From: Cyathus striatus
Taxonomy: Eukaryota > Basidiomycota > Agaricomycetes > Agaricales > Nidulariaceae
Direction: 5' to 3'
Length of the DNA: 64,000 nt
Assembly (NCBI GenBank): GCA_025738555.1
Contig: JAOVFP010000006.1
Location: 1,426,001-1,490,000 of the forward strand
In this document: positions 37,342 through 49,206 of the stretch, one piece after another
Numbering within the stretch: the stretch's first letter is position 1
Layout: each line of letters starts with the position of its first letter
Made by a program: the position numbers and the translations under genes
Notes under the pieces: model-generated
What the model saw: the letters and a program-made list of their open reading frames with translations, nothing else
What the model was told of the DNA's origin: nothing
Databases searched by the model: none

Positions 37342-37614
37342 CTATGGTGCCATGGAATCAATGAAAGATAGAGGAGCTTGATATTCACATACCGAGGAAC
37401 TTGGCTCTACTCCAGACCAATGATTATTGGAATGATGAGATTGATATTGTAAAGGTGGAGTATCGAGAAACAAGAGGTCATCAGAGTATAAAGATGATAG
37501 CAAACTGTTACCATCCATAATTAAGAGAGCAACAGAGAACAAAATGAATGGTGAGATTGGTGAGGGGAAGAAAGAAAGAGATGGATTGAGGGGGAAAGAA
37601 GGAAAGAAAGCGGC

Positions 37615-38632
37615 ATGGACCCTGTTGACTTTACTAGTGTTTGGCAAAATCCTCTCACTATTTGGCTAGTACATGCTCATCAATATCTCTTCCCTTCCAC
37701 AGATGAGTATGCCAGTGCCCATACATCTACACTGACCTTTTCATAACCAAGAGTAAGGCTATCATGGAATAAAGGCATCTATACTCATAACTACGTTGGT
37801 TTCAGCAAGTTATACTTATCTTCCTCATAACTCTTGCTTTCTACTTTATTTTAAATTTTAGCTGCTTCAGGAACAATATTTATAGACTCCAGCATCCATA
37901 TTTTCGCCCCAAGCCCTAATCCAGATGTTTTCTGCTGGTCTATATAACACTGAACATTGTAATAGCGTGGGGATATGCTTCATGGACAAGAAGTGCAGCT
38001 TCTGCAGGTTTCTATGTTCGTCTTCCATATTCACTTTTGCTGAAGTGTGATGCTCATGGTTGAAATAGTGAATTACCTCACTCGAACTCCCAGGCCCATT
38101 TATGAGGTATTCAGTGGTAAGGTTATCGCCCAACACCAAGGGTTATGGAACTTTACCATAGGAGAAAACACATGCTTGCCTGGGTTACTGGAGAAGGTGT
38201 TCATAGCACATAAGAATCTGGAAGATAACTCTATACATGTCGCTCCTGCGTTCATCTCTCTTCTCTCATTCCAGTTTGAAATCCTTATGACATGGCAATA
38301 GAGAGCATGAATTGTTGTATATGATGACAGTTTATGTACTGACATTTAACTGGATATGGCAAGATTCCCCACCTATTGGTCTCGATTCTCTCAAAGGCAT
38401 TCGGTTGAAAGCTATGCACAACTATCAGATGAAAGCAGTGGATTGTACTGTTACACAGTATGCCATCTCTGCACTATCACTTTACCATCGCTAACTTTTC
38501 ATATACAGATCTGACAGGGAGCTGCTAATCATACCTGATGAACCTCAGCATGCTGTCACACCCAGCCAGGTGGCAGTTTTATACAATGGAGATTGGTGTC
38601 TTGGTTGTAGAATTATCACTGAAGTGGGGTGA
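37615..38632 (+). pseudogene. mitochondrial tRNA-specific 2-thiouridylase (MnmA/TRMU type), decayed 5' part
   Basis: Enzyme family that 2-thiolates the wobble uridine of mitochondrial tRNAs. The 3' half is well preserved with three normal introns (38016-38068, 38250-38301, 38458-38508): AGLYNTEHCNSVGICFMDKK (family AGL-ERKESMGICF-GEK), RPIYEVFSGKVIAQHQGLWN, FTIGENTCLPG, TFNWIWQDSPPIG and DEPQHAVTPSQVAVLYNGDW, ending CLGCRIITEVG and a stop at 38630-38632. Upstream, VDFT..WQN, EYASAH and a SYYLSS-like piece are recognisable, but with stops and frameshifts. The N-terminal PP-loop (SGGVDS) is not found. The 5' side abuts LTR debris. It is the only host-type gene recognised in the island; pseudogene is the likelier reading. 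Confidence 0.75.
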
Positions 38633-38670
38633 TTGGAATTTTGTTGACTGGGTATGTGGCTCACTTGCTG

Positions 38671-38992
38671 TGTTAGATATTCAGGGTTGCACAGCTTCTT
38701 TGACAGCTGTCACTTGTCACCTGTCATACTTGACAGTTCTGTGATTGACAGATATGTGATTGACAGATTGACAGCTGTCAGTTACCTTAGTTACATGGAC
38801 CTTGGTTGGGACTTTGGTAGACAGCCTTAGTATATAAACACTCTGTAACTTGGTAGTAGTAAAACAAGTTTCCTCCCCATCTTGCTGTGTTAGTGTTTGT
38901 GTCTGAGTTATTTGCTCTCTCATCACCCTCTTTGCTCCTTCATTATTCTTTATCCTCTCAACCACCCTCCTTTATTCTTGTTACTTCTGACA
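38671..38992 (+). mobile_element. solo LTR-B9
   Basis: TSD TGCTG (38666-38670, 38993-38997). Inserted about 40 bp after the thiouridylase stop. Confidence 0.92.
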
Positions 38993-39986
38993 TGCTGGCA
39001 CTTCAGTAGTCTGATCTTAATGTGTAGATTTATTGTATACCCTTTTATTGATGTAATTGTATGGACAGTAATAATGCATAATCGCCCCTCATGCTGAATC
39101 TGTCATCATCCATTGTCAGTACAAGTATTGTGTGTACATATGATGATACGGTTAGCGAAGCATCATCAGGGGTGTCACTGTATGTTGATTTCAACATCTT
39201 AACCATATCGCATTTTGCTGCTCTCATTGTCACCAAATTCCTGCTCGCCAGTGACTAGTGACCTGTGCTCACTCGTGATCCTCTGTACCTGCTTAGGCTG
39301 CGACCCCTCAAAGATCCACAGCTGAAAGACCTCGCATCGCTAATGGCACACATCCATTCACATTCTTGACATTGTCAAGCTTTGACCAAATTGTCAGTTC
39401 ATTTTACACCATTCAGATAGTGAGTAGTGCCTCTAGGAACTTCAAAGTAAAACCTGGCATAAATATGTGGCACCATTGCCCCTTAATGTTGTCACTATGT
39501 ACCTTTTAGATCTACCATCATCTTACACCATCCTCTGTTCTGCCTGCAGCTTGCATGTCTTGCCTTTATCTGTTTTAATTCTCAGTGGGTGGTTGCTAAC
39601 ATGGCCTCTTATATCTTTGATCATAAGATGCTATTCATGGTTCTTGTGAACGACTTCAATTAAGCGTCCTTACCACTTGTTTCTTCGTGAAGCCTGAAGC
39701 TTGTGATAAATGACTCTAGACCTTTATGTCAAGAGTTCATGCAGTCATTGTTGAAGAACTACTTTACATATGAACTAATTTCTTTCTATATAAATGAGAA
39801 AATTCAAACATGTAACCACATACCATAATATGGCCATCTGTAAAACAATACTGTACTGTATGGCCCTTCAGAATTTTCCTTTACAGTATGGGGGACAGTA
39901 AGGAATACCTGTTATTATTATATAGAAGTCACAGTGTACCACTTCATTACCACTAGCAAGATAATAATACAGTGAGTTCTCTATTT
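38993..39986. other. unassigned, higher-complexity sequence
   Basis: Not built of the island's repeats; base use resembles the gene block. A minus-strand stretch (39045-39340) looks mildly coding but contains stops. It may be more host DNA next to the thiouridylase, or the 3' flank of the Plavaka element. Confidence 0.4.
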
Positions 39987-40019
39987 TTATTCATCACCTT
40001 CCCCAATAAACTCTGATTC

Positions 40020-40362
40020 TGTTAGAAGTGATCTGACACTTCTCTGCTGACTAATGAACCTTAGGTAGACTTAGGTAAACTCAGGTGCTGGACCTAGGTT
40101 GGGACCTTGGTTGGACCCTTAGACCTTGGTTGGACCCTTGGACCCTTAGACCCTTAGACCCTCGGACTTTGGTAGATAAGCTAGTAGTATATAATCCTGA
40201 GGTCCTACAGTGGCAATCCCCACTTGCTCACTGTACATTGGACTTCAGGTAAGCTGTACACATACTACTTCAATCTAATACTTGCTCACTGTACATTGGA
40301 CTTCAGACCCTATTGTGTCTCTCTCAGTCCTGCAGGTCACTGCCCTGGTTGTACATCTCACA
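40020..40362 (+). mobile_element. solo LTR-A3 in the Plavaka C-terminus
   Basis: TSD GATTC (40015-40019, 40363-40367). Removing it restores the ending GMDDFESEFIGEGDE. Confidence 0.93.
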
Positions 40363-41504
40363 GATTCAAAATCATCCATCCCTGGCTTTTCAACAACAAA
40401 CCAAAAATCAGTTTCTTCACCTGGAAGATAAGGTAGGTGTTGCATTGACACCACACTTATTATGTCTTTCACATTGACAACTCATAGATCTTTCAAACCC
40501 TTATACTTACAAGCCCATATTGTGAAATAAGACTCTTCCAGTAAGGTGGGATCAGGGCGTGAGTAGATGGATACTAATGCATATCCTTTAAGCCCAACTG
40601 GAGATGGTTCACCATGAAAATAGAACTGAACCTCTCCATATTCTACTTGGCCATTTATTTCGAGCTATAGAAGATGTGTTAGTACAAATAGATGCATTAT
40701 AATAAGGAAAACTGAGCCTGCCTTAATATTTCTAGCAACACAAACTTCACATTCAGCATATCTTTTTTCCTTGAAAAGTGAATGCAATTGTTGTCCATTT
40801 GGTAATTGTAACCTTGCCCAGCGCTTCACCTTTGTAAGTCCAGTCTGGCATTCTATAATTTCACCTTCAATACCTCCAATCTCTACTGGCACTTGATCTC
40901 TTTTAGGATGGAGAATGTATCCATTACCCAAAATCTGTGCACCCTGAGGAAGACCTTTATTTATTGACTTGTCCAATTCTGGACACATTGCCTTGAGTGC
41001 ATTTATTTGAGCCTGTCGTATTCCATGCTGAAAAAGATTTGCAAAAGGATTTGATGGTTGTTTTACTTCTTGACTCAAGTTACCAATTGTCTGTTCAATT
41101 GTGAATTGTGTAGAGTAAGCTCCCGGGCCCACACGACTTACTTCTGGTGCCAGGTGAAGAAGTGTGTGAATACATGGGGGCAAAAATGTAAATGGTCAAG
41201 GTGTCTTTGATAATAAAGATTTTCATACTCCTCCACAGATTGAACAAGATATGTATGAGCCTCCTGAAGTTGCTCTGTTAAAATGGTTTGCTGTAATATA
41301 ATTTGTAAACCATGAGTGAATCTGCAAAAATTGCGCCAGTATTCTCGAGGTAATAAAACACGAAAATGAGCTGGACCCAGCCCAAAAACATAGAGTGTTG
41401 CATGATGATGTATTAGTCATGTGACAGGTAGAGTCCCTGAGTATTCTATACATGCCTACCCAGTAATACACAGAGGCTCTTGGCAGGAATAACACACTTG
41501 GTCC

Positions 41505-42142
41505 TGTCAGAAGTAACAAGAATAAAGGAGGGTGGTTGAGAGGATAGAGAGTAATAAAGGAGCAAGGAGGGTAATGAGAGAGCAAATAACTCAGATACAA
41601 ACACTGACACAAACACAAGATGGGGAAGAAACTTATTTACTGTTAGAAGTGATCTGACACTTATCTGATGACTAATGAACCTTAGGTAGACTTAGGTAAA
41701 CTTAGGTACTGGACCTGGGTTGGGACCTTGGTTGGACCCTTAGACCTTGGTTGGACCCTTGGACCCTTGGACCCTTAGACCCTCTGACTTTGGTAGATAA
41801 GCTAGTAGTATATAATCCTGAGGTCCTACAGTGGCAATCCCCACTTGCTCACTGTACATTGGACTTCAGGTAAGCTGTACACATACTACTTCAATCTAAT
41901 ACTTGCTCACTGTACATTGGACTTCAGACTCTATTGTCTCTCTCAGTCCTGCAGGTCACTGTCCTGGTTGCACATCTCACATTTACATCTACCAAAGTAC
42001 AAGGGGTTTATATATACAAGAAAGCACAGCCATGTAACTAAGGTAACTGACAGCTGTCAATCTGTCAATCACACAACTGTCAAGTATGACAGGTGACAAG
42101 TGACAGCTGTCAAAGAAGCTGTGCAACCCTAAATATCTAACA
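41505..42142 (-). mobile_element. solo LTR-B10 in S2, itself split by LTR-A4
   Basis: TSD GGTCC (41500-41504) and GGTTC (42143-42147), one base diverged. S1 shows the undisturbed site. Confidence 0.9.
41641..41981 (+). mobile_element. solo LTR-A4 nested in LTR-B10
   Basis: TSD TTTAC (41636-41640, 41982-41986). Fourth layer of nesting: Plavaka > S2 > LTR-B10 > LTR-A4. Confidence 0.93.
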
Positions 42143-43916
42143 GGTTCTTGGGTATATATAATACAACCCAACTTTCACTTGAACAAGACCATATAGCTCA
42201 GTTGGTTAGAGCACTCTGAAACTATCAGATAGGTCCCAGGTTCAAACCCTGGTGTGGTCACTTTGCTATTCTAATATAGAGATAGTACTCTGTGGCTTTA
42301 AAGCCACTGTTCAACTTTTCAGCAGGATTGCATGGAGGCTGATGAAAAGACCTTGGAAAATATGGAGTACAGTTAGCAATTTCCTTGCCATGATTAATCC
42401 AAGTATCTCCAGTAAGTTTTAACCAAGGCCAGTTAGCTTTGTTGTCAGTTCTATCACATGAAATAGTTCCTCGCCAGAGACTCAGAAATAGTTCAGGAAG
42501 ATTTAACTTTAGAAGATGCATCAAGTCTAATACCCAACAGCGTGGAACTGGTGGCATCAGTTTTGAGTCTAACCCAGTAAAAATACTAGGCTTGCTTAGC
42601 CCTGTATATTTTCGATTCTGTCGGTACTGGGTAATGTTTCTTGATGAAGTAACTTTAGCAAGATCTTCTTTGTAATGAATCACATTTCCTGTATCAAAAT
42701 TTTGAATATCAATATCAGGATGGTCAGAACCAGGAATTGTTTGCAAAGGCTTTAGATGAGCAGAGTGGTAATGTTCAATATTTAGTTTGTGACAGCCTTT
42801 AGATCTGCAGCAAAGGCAACAGGCTAGAGCTCCATGATGTCCAACTTGCCCATCAATTTCTGGCATTCCCAATGCATCAGCCATTCCCATTAAAAAGGCC
42901 ACTCAGGAATAAATAACTTGTTTCTTACAAGCATCCCAAACACAAAGACCCCTGCCCATTATTCTCCTTTTGTAGTGCAGACATGATGTAGACTATGAAA
43001 GAGAAACAAGTCAATATTTTTGGGTTTGCATGGACCAGGTATGAAGCAACCAGGCAATACTGATTTTTTCTTATAACGGCTGCTGGGAGGGAGATCATCA
43101 ATAATCCAAATGGATATCCATGTATCAGAGGCTTTATTCTGGTATAGCTGAGCACCATCAAGAGAGAGAGAAAGAACAACATCATCTTCAGTAAGATGAG
43201 CATGATCAACAAGTTCAAGGTATTCTGAGCCAGAAAATATATCATTATAAATTAGATCTTCAGTTTCATCAACCATATTGTTGACTTCTCTGGTTTTCCT
43301 TTCTCAATAACCTAAAGCTGAGGAAGCCTCAGGTGAACATCGAAAAGCCTGTAACTGTAGCCCAACTAATAATGTATGAAATTGTTGCCTTGGAACTTGC
43401 TTCCTGCCTTCAGAAAGCTGTAACTGAAGCTGATCATAATGAGGTTCACTACAGGTAGCACAAATTTCATCATTTGAAAAAGGGCCTGTAAATGCGAGAC
43501 ATGAGTTTATACACATGTCATCAACAACTGAGATGACACCAGTTATATCAGCTACAAGTTTTTTTACATGATGATATGAAAGAAGATCTTCTTCAGGATG
43601 CCGGAGTAGATATGCATCACGAATAGCATCATATGTCTCTTGTGATGCATTGGTTATGGCAAGAAATAAATCAATAGCAAAGCAAATATTAGGATCAGAA
43701 ATATTAACAGGGCCTTCAGCTGGGTTACAAAGATGTGAAATTGTTTCATCATCAAGATTTCCATTATCAAGTGTGGCAGATTTAATTTCCTTTATAAATT
43801 GTTGTGCTATATGTATATTTGGAATGTCTGAAAGTTGCTCATCAGTCTGCTCATTGTTCTCATGTGGATAGTCAAAATCTTCATCATCAGGCTCTTCATC
43901 TGTCTGCCCAGCTGCC

Positions 43917-44241
43917 TGTTAAAAGTGATCTGACACTTCTCTGCTGACTAATGAACCTTAGATAGACTTAGGTAAACTTAGGTACTGGACCTGGGTTGGG
44001 ACCTTGGTTGGACCCTTAGACCTTGGTTGGACCCTTGGACCCTCGGACTTTGGTAGATAAGCTAGTAGTATATAATTCTGAGGTCCTACAGTGGCAATCC
44101 CCACTTGCTCACTGTACATTGGACTTCAGGTAAGCTGTACACATACTACTTCAATCTAATACTTGCTCACTGTACATTGGACTTCAGACTCTATTATCTC
44201 TCTCAGTCCTGCAGGTCACTGTCCTGGTTGCACATCTCACA
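43917..44241 (+). mobile_element. solo LTR-A6 in the Plavaka N-terminus
   Basis: TSD CTGCC (43912-43916, 44242-44246). Confidence 0.92.
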
Positions 44242-44804
44242 CTGCCCCAGCAAGAGCCACTGCCAAGGCTGCAGCATCTCTCAGCTGACGTTCTGCTTCT
44301 GCAAATTCAGCAGCAGCTTACAAAACTTCCTGTGCATTTTCACATTCCAGGTCCTCTAAACTTCCAGGATCTTGCTCTTCATCATTAGAGGGCAATATCT
44401 CCAGTTCATTTTGATGTGCATCAGCTGGAAAGTTTAAAAATGGACTGTTTGAATGATGTCTTTCATGTATAGGTGAGAAAGATTGTACATGATTTGAAGT
44501 ATTGCTCTGTATTTTATAAATATAATAATAATATAAATAATACAAATGCTTGTAAAGTAATTGCATGACTTACAGATGTGCTATGTGATCACTGTCGCTT
44601 CCTTGCAGCAGTGGTAACTGTATCATGTAATGAAGTAGGCTGAGATGATGTTGTAGGTTCATCTTCATCTGCATGCCATGAACTGAAGTTCTGAACAAGC
44701 ATTGGTTTTTGAACTTGAGGGTGATCTCGGTGATTGTACCTGGTCTGATAGGTAACCTCAGCACCATTGCATTTTATACAGTAGCACAGGACTTTCTTTG
44801 CCAT

Positions 44805-45865
44805 TTGAGCAAGAGTTTCAAAGTCAATAGGTTTAAGTATACAAGAAGGACAGTGAACTGCAGTGAATTTACAGTGAAGACAAAGCTGAGACAGTCAAAA
44901 CTCAATGTTCTTGATGCAGGTGGAAGACACTAGGTAGCAGAGAAATGAACAGAAATCTTTACTGAAAGTGTAATATTGTAACAGGAGGACTCAGTTTTAC
45001 AAAGGTGTACAGAGCCTTGTGAGCAGCAGCAGGAGAGGTGCTTCAATGTGACTGATATATAGTTTAGAATCCTTATCAGAGTGGAACAGAAAGGGTGTAA
45101 TAACACTACAGAGTGTTCCTTTGCAATTATCCAATAATCGTTACAAGAAGTGAAGCAAGACCTATGTGAAATGCTAAAGGAAGGGGAGAAATGGTGTAAG
45201 AGATGAGTCACAGCACAGAGGTAAGAAAAACAATAAGGAGGACTGTACCGCAAAAGAAAAAATTAGAAGAGATGTTGCAGATTACAGTGGGAAATACCAG
45301 ACTTGAAGGCAAGGGAGGTGTAGGATGGGTGCAGGAGAGGAAGCAAAATCACACAATTGCATGGTGAAAAGGAGGGGCAATAAGGAACATAGGAGAGCGC
45401 TGACAAGGGAAATTGATTCTTATCAATGACTAGAACTTCTTGAGTTCTCTGTTGTGATGTAAATTGATGTGTGGACAGTACATGTGTACACAAAGCCAAC
45501 ACAAAGCAGGGAAGCAAAATTGTATGATCGCACAGTGAAAGGAAAACAATAAGGAAAGCACTTTTAAGGATATCATTGACTTCTCTGTTGTAATGTAAAT
45601 CAATGTGTGGAAAATACATGTGTACACGAAACCAACACGAAGCTCAGATTTTTCTCAGCTATATTCAGTTTTAGCTAACAATTATCCAGCTTTACTCAGA
45701 TAGCTAACTGTCACTCAGTTTCTCCCAGACCATCCCCACATGAGTTTTGACTGGGCCTCAGGCTCTGACTCCACCCAATGTACAAGAAACAACTTCTTGT
45801 ATACTCAGTTTGGATGAAGCATTACATGGTGATGTTACTATTTCATTCTCAGAAGATGAAAAACA
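44805..45865. other. Plavaka upstream flank, a tandem duplication and a pogo 3' relic
   Basis: 45338-45508 and 45509-45643 are two diverged copies of one 135-170 bp unit (GAAGCAAAAT...CACAAAGCAG). 45640-45865 resembles, in inverse orientation, the 3' end of the pogo remnant at 35960-36500 (acidic tail ending GPVK/PQAQSE-like sequence). 44805-45337 shows no recognised feature. Confidence 0.5.
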
Positions 45866-46520
45866 TGTCAGAAGTAACAAGAATAGAGGGGGTGGATGGA
45901 GAGAGAATAGAGGATAATAAGAGCAAGGAAGGTGATAAGAGAGCAAATAACTCAGACACAAATACTAACACAGACACAAGATGGGGAGGAAACTTGTTGA
46001 CTACTTGTCAGAAGTAACAAGAATAAAGGAGGGTGGTTGAGAGGATAAAGAATAATGAAGGAGCAAAGAGGGTGATGAGAGAGCAAATAACTCAGACACA
46101 AACACTAACACAGACACAAGATGGGGAGGAAACTTGTTAACTACTACCAAGATACAGAGTGTTTATATACTGAGGGTGTCTACCAAAGTCCCAACCAAGG
46201 TCCATGTAACTAAGGTAACTGACAGCTGTCAATCTGTCAATCACATATCTGTCAATCACAGAACTGTCAAGTATGACAGGTGACAAGTGACAGCTGTCAA
46301 AGAAGCTGTGCAACCCTGAATATCTAACACTACTACCAAGTTACAGAGTGTTTATATATACTGAGGGTGTCTACCAAAGTCCCAACCAAGGTCCATGTAA
46401 CTAAGGTAACTGACAGCTGTCAATCTGTCAATCAAGGATCTGTCAATCACAGAACTGTCAAGTATGACAGGTGACATGTGACAGCTGTCAAAGAAGCTGT
46501 GCAACCCAGAATATCTAACA
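45866..46520 (-). mobile_element. solo LTR-B11 (outer)
   Basis: TSD AAACA (45861-45865, 46521-46525). Split by LTR-B12. Confidence 0.92.
46006..46329 (-). mobile_element. solo LTR-B12 nested in LTR-B11
   Basis: TSD CTACT (46001-46005, 46330-46334). Confidence 0.92.
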
Positions 46521-47101
46521 AAACATTCAACTGAAGAACTACTTGATGAAGTTTGCAAGCTTAGGTCACACATTCATGTTTTAACATGCACAGTACAGTC
46601 TTTGTATGCATGACTTTCAGCTTCCAATGCTCACTGCACAATAACAAAGCAGGGTTGGGAAGACACATGGGCATGTTTAGAAAATGTGCAAAAAGCAATG
46701 AACTGTTTGAAAAGTGAAGGACAGGCCACAATACATTACACATCCAAAACTTCAATTACAATTTGATAAAGAGGAGAGAAAGAGGAGAGAAAGAGATGCA
46801 GAGGAAGTGCATAGGCAATAAGAGAAGGAAACAGAAGCTAATGCATGGGAAGCATGTCTGACTGAGTGAGCAGCACAAGATGTGTTCCTCAAGCCTATAA
46901 ATTCATATAATCCACAAACCTGTCCTAAAGAAGAGCTCCAAATCTTAGATCAAGCTTTAAATCTTGAAGTTAGTGGTACAAAGGAGAATATATTTACAAG
47001 AATTAAAGAAAACTAATGAACTAAGCCATAACTGACTGAATCAATTGACTGAATCAATATAACTGCCAGACTTTAAATTGTTTGATGTTAAGAGATGTGA
47101 C
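46521..47101 (+). pseudogene. coding relic ending in a SAP-like segment
   Basis: A charged stretch (DKEERKRRERDAEE) and, after a stop near 46865, a frame ending PKEELQILDQALNLEVSGTK and a TAA at 47014-47016. The end has the helix-turn-helix spacing of a SAP DNA-binding motif. Probably from a transposon ORF; the family is not identified. Confidence 0.45.
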
Positions 47102-47345
47102 TGTTAGATATTCTGAGTTGCACAGCCTCTAGATCAGACCTTGGTGGGACTATGGTAACCTTGGTAGGACTTTAGTAGGACTTTGGTAGATCACTCTAGT
47201 ATATAAACACTCTGTATCTTGGTAGTTGTCAACAAGTTTCCTCCCCATCTGTGTCTGTATCAGTGTCATGTCTGTGTTTGAGTCTTTGCTCCATTATCAC
47301 ACTCTATTATCTCAATCACCCCTTCTACTCTTGTTACTTCTGACA
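47102..47345 (+). mobile_element. LTR-B13, short and diverged
   Basis: 244 bp with normal ends but lacking the TGACAG minisatellite block; flanks GTGAC and GTGAT are a TSD with one change. Probably an older copy. Confidence 0.85.
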
Positions 47346-47397
47346 GTGATACCACTGTGACAACCAATTCAGTGGTAAACTGAACTATGGGTGAATG

Positions 47398-47720
47398 TGT
47401 CAGAAGTAACAAGAATAAAGGAGGGTGGTTGAGAGGATAGAGAGTAATAAAGAGCAAGGAAGGTGATAAGGGAGCAAATAACTCAGACACAAACACTGAC
47501 ACAGACACAAGATGGGGAGGAAACTTGTTTTCTACTACCAAGTTACAGAGTGTTTATATACTAAGGCTGTCTACCAAAGTCCCAACCAAGGTCCATGTAA
47601 CTAAGGTAACTGACAGCTGTCAATCTGTCAATCACATATCTGTCAATCACAGAACTGTCAAGTATGACAGGTGACAAGTGACAGCTGTCAAAGAAGCTGT
47701 GCAACCCTGAATATCTAACA
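47398..47720 (-). mobile_element. solo LTR-B14
   Basis: TSD GAATG (47393-47397, 47721-47725). Confidence 0.92.
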
Positions 47721-48164
47721 GAATGATAGTATTAGGTTGCAATGATTGCATTAAGAATGCTTCATGGGATTGCAGTTGTCACTTCACAGATGCTTCATCT
47801 AGCTGCAAGTGATTGCTTCATATGGCTTCATTCAATTGCAGTGAGTGGTTCATGAATGCTTCATTGTTTTTCAGTATTTGCTTCATATTTTATTATTTGC
47901 TTGATTCCATTGCAGTAAGTGCTTCATGAATGTGTCATCAGTTTTCCGTATTTACTAATGTGATGCATGGGAAGAATGTGATACTTATGACTTATGAAGT
48001 AATTATGAAGCAAACACTGAAATAGAATGAAGTATTCCTGAAGCACTCACTGCAATCATATCAAGCAAATACTCCAACATAAAGTAATGCTATTCCTGCA
48101 TGTCACATTTGTCACATATATTCCCACACATCTGTTCCTACCACATGTCACATATGCAACACAT
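47721..48164. repeat. degenerate inverted and tandem repeats, then TGTCAC satellite
   Basis: Units around GCTTCATGAATG and TTGCAGTGAG repeat to about 47940 and recur inverted at 48010-48090. From 48095 the TGTCACAT-type satellite starts and, after LTR-B15, continues to about 48640. Confidence 0.6.
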
Positions 48165-48475
48165 TGTCAGAAGTAACAAAGAATAAGGAGTGTGGTAGAG
48201 AGAGAATAGAGGATAATGAAGAGCAAAGAGGGTGATAGTGGAGCAAAGACTCAGACACAAACACAGACACAGACACAAGATGGGGAGGAAACTTATTAAC
48301 ATCTACCAAAGTACAAGGGGTTTATATATACAAGAAAGCACAGCCACATATGTAACTAAGGTAACTGACAGCTGTCAATCTGTCAATCACATATCTGTCA
48401 ATCAAAGAACTGTCAAGTATGACAGGTGACAAGTGACAGCTGTCAAAGAAGCTGTGCAACTCTGAATATCTAACA
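48165..48475 (-). mobile_element. solo LTR-B15
   Basis: Lies in satellite sequence; flanks share ACAT, an imperfect TSD. Confidence 0.88.
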
Positions 48476-48890
48476 ACATATTCCTGTACATCACATTTGT
48501 CATGTTCTTACCATGCATTACATTTGTCACATTCTTCCTGTGCATCAGGTCTTTAATGCTCATTATGCTTTCTCCCACATTACATATATCACACTTTTCA
48601 TGCTCATCATGTTTATCACATTCTTCCAGTGACAGTGTTGGAGTGGTCAGTCAATGGAAGTCAATGTGTTCTGATTATATAATACACTATCTGACCTATA
48701 GATAAGTCAGTCAAACCTATTGATGGGGTTGCAGCAGGTATATAATCAAAATCATTCTCACATCTTGCATAACACTGCATGCACACCTTGATATTTCAAT
48801 GTGAAATAGCTTTGAAATATTGTGGAAATATTCTTTTTATTACATCATTATTTCACTTTGTAATACTCATACAGTTCACATATAATATTT

Positions 48891-49206
48891 TGTGAGATGT
48901 ACAACCAGGGCAGTGACCTGCAGGACTGAGAGAGACACAATAGGGTCTGAAGTCCAATGTACAGTGAGCAAGTGTTAGATTGAAGTAGTATGTGTACAGC
49001 TTACCTGAAATCCAATGTACAGTGAGCAAGTGGGGATTGCCACTGTAGGACCTCAGGTTTATATACTACTAGCTTATCTACCAAAGTCCGAGGGTCTAAG
49101 GGTCCAAGGGTCCAACCAAGGTCCCAACCCAGGTCCAGTACCTAAGTTTACCAAAGTCTACCTAAGGTTCATTAGTCAGCAGAGAAGTGTCAGATCACTT
49201 CTAACA
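48891..49206 (-). mobile_element. solo LTR-A7 in FB4 left arm
   Basis: TSD TATTT (48886-48890, 49207-49211). Confidence 0.92.

Larger units (their letters stand above)
41396..42275 (+). mobile_element. S2: tRNA-cloverleaf repeat in the Plavaka gene, itself split by LTR-B10
   Basis: TSD ATAGAG (41390-41395, 42276-42281). Without LTR-B10 it is about 237 bp, like S1. The tRNA-like part (about 42187-42260) folds with a 7-bp acceptor stem (one G-T), a 4-bp D stem (GCTC/GAGC), an anticodon stem with one mismatch and a perfect 5-bp T stem (CCAGG/CCTGG). The anticodon loop AAACTAT lacks the universal T33, so it is not a working tRNA. Confidence 0.8.
39987..44804 (-). pseudogene. Plavaka-type (TNP2-like, CACTA superfamily) transposase with three nested insertions
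   Basis: Minus strand, start at 44804: KKVLCYCIKCNGAEVTYQ, then DDMCINSCLAFTGPF, CATCSEPHYDQ, SLDGAQLYQNKASDTWI, RYKKKSVLPGCFIPGPCKPK, CCLCCRSKGCHKLN, DLMHLLKLNLPELFL, REYWRNFCRFTHGLQI, EQTIGNLSQEVKQPSNPFAN and RWARLQLPNGQQLHSLFKEK, ending DDFESEFIGEGDE and a stop at 39987-39989. This order is the TNP2/Plavaka transposase of basidiomycetes. Insertions: LTR-A6 (43917), repeat S2 with LTR-B10 and LTR-A4 (41396) and LTR-A3 (40020). Lesions include a TGA stop after SALGY near 43304 and frameshifts near 42920 and 44590. TIRs were not located. Confidence 0.85.

Noticed and set aside
39045..39236. Short minus-strand host gene
   Set aside because: Coding-like composition but stops on both sides, no intron solution and no recognisable domain.
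42187..42260. Functional tRNA gene
   Set aside because: The cloverleaf is good, but T33 is missing, one anticodon-stem pair is broken, and it lies at the same place in three dispersed repeats.
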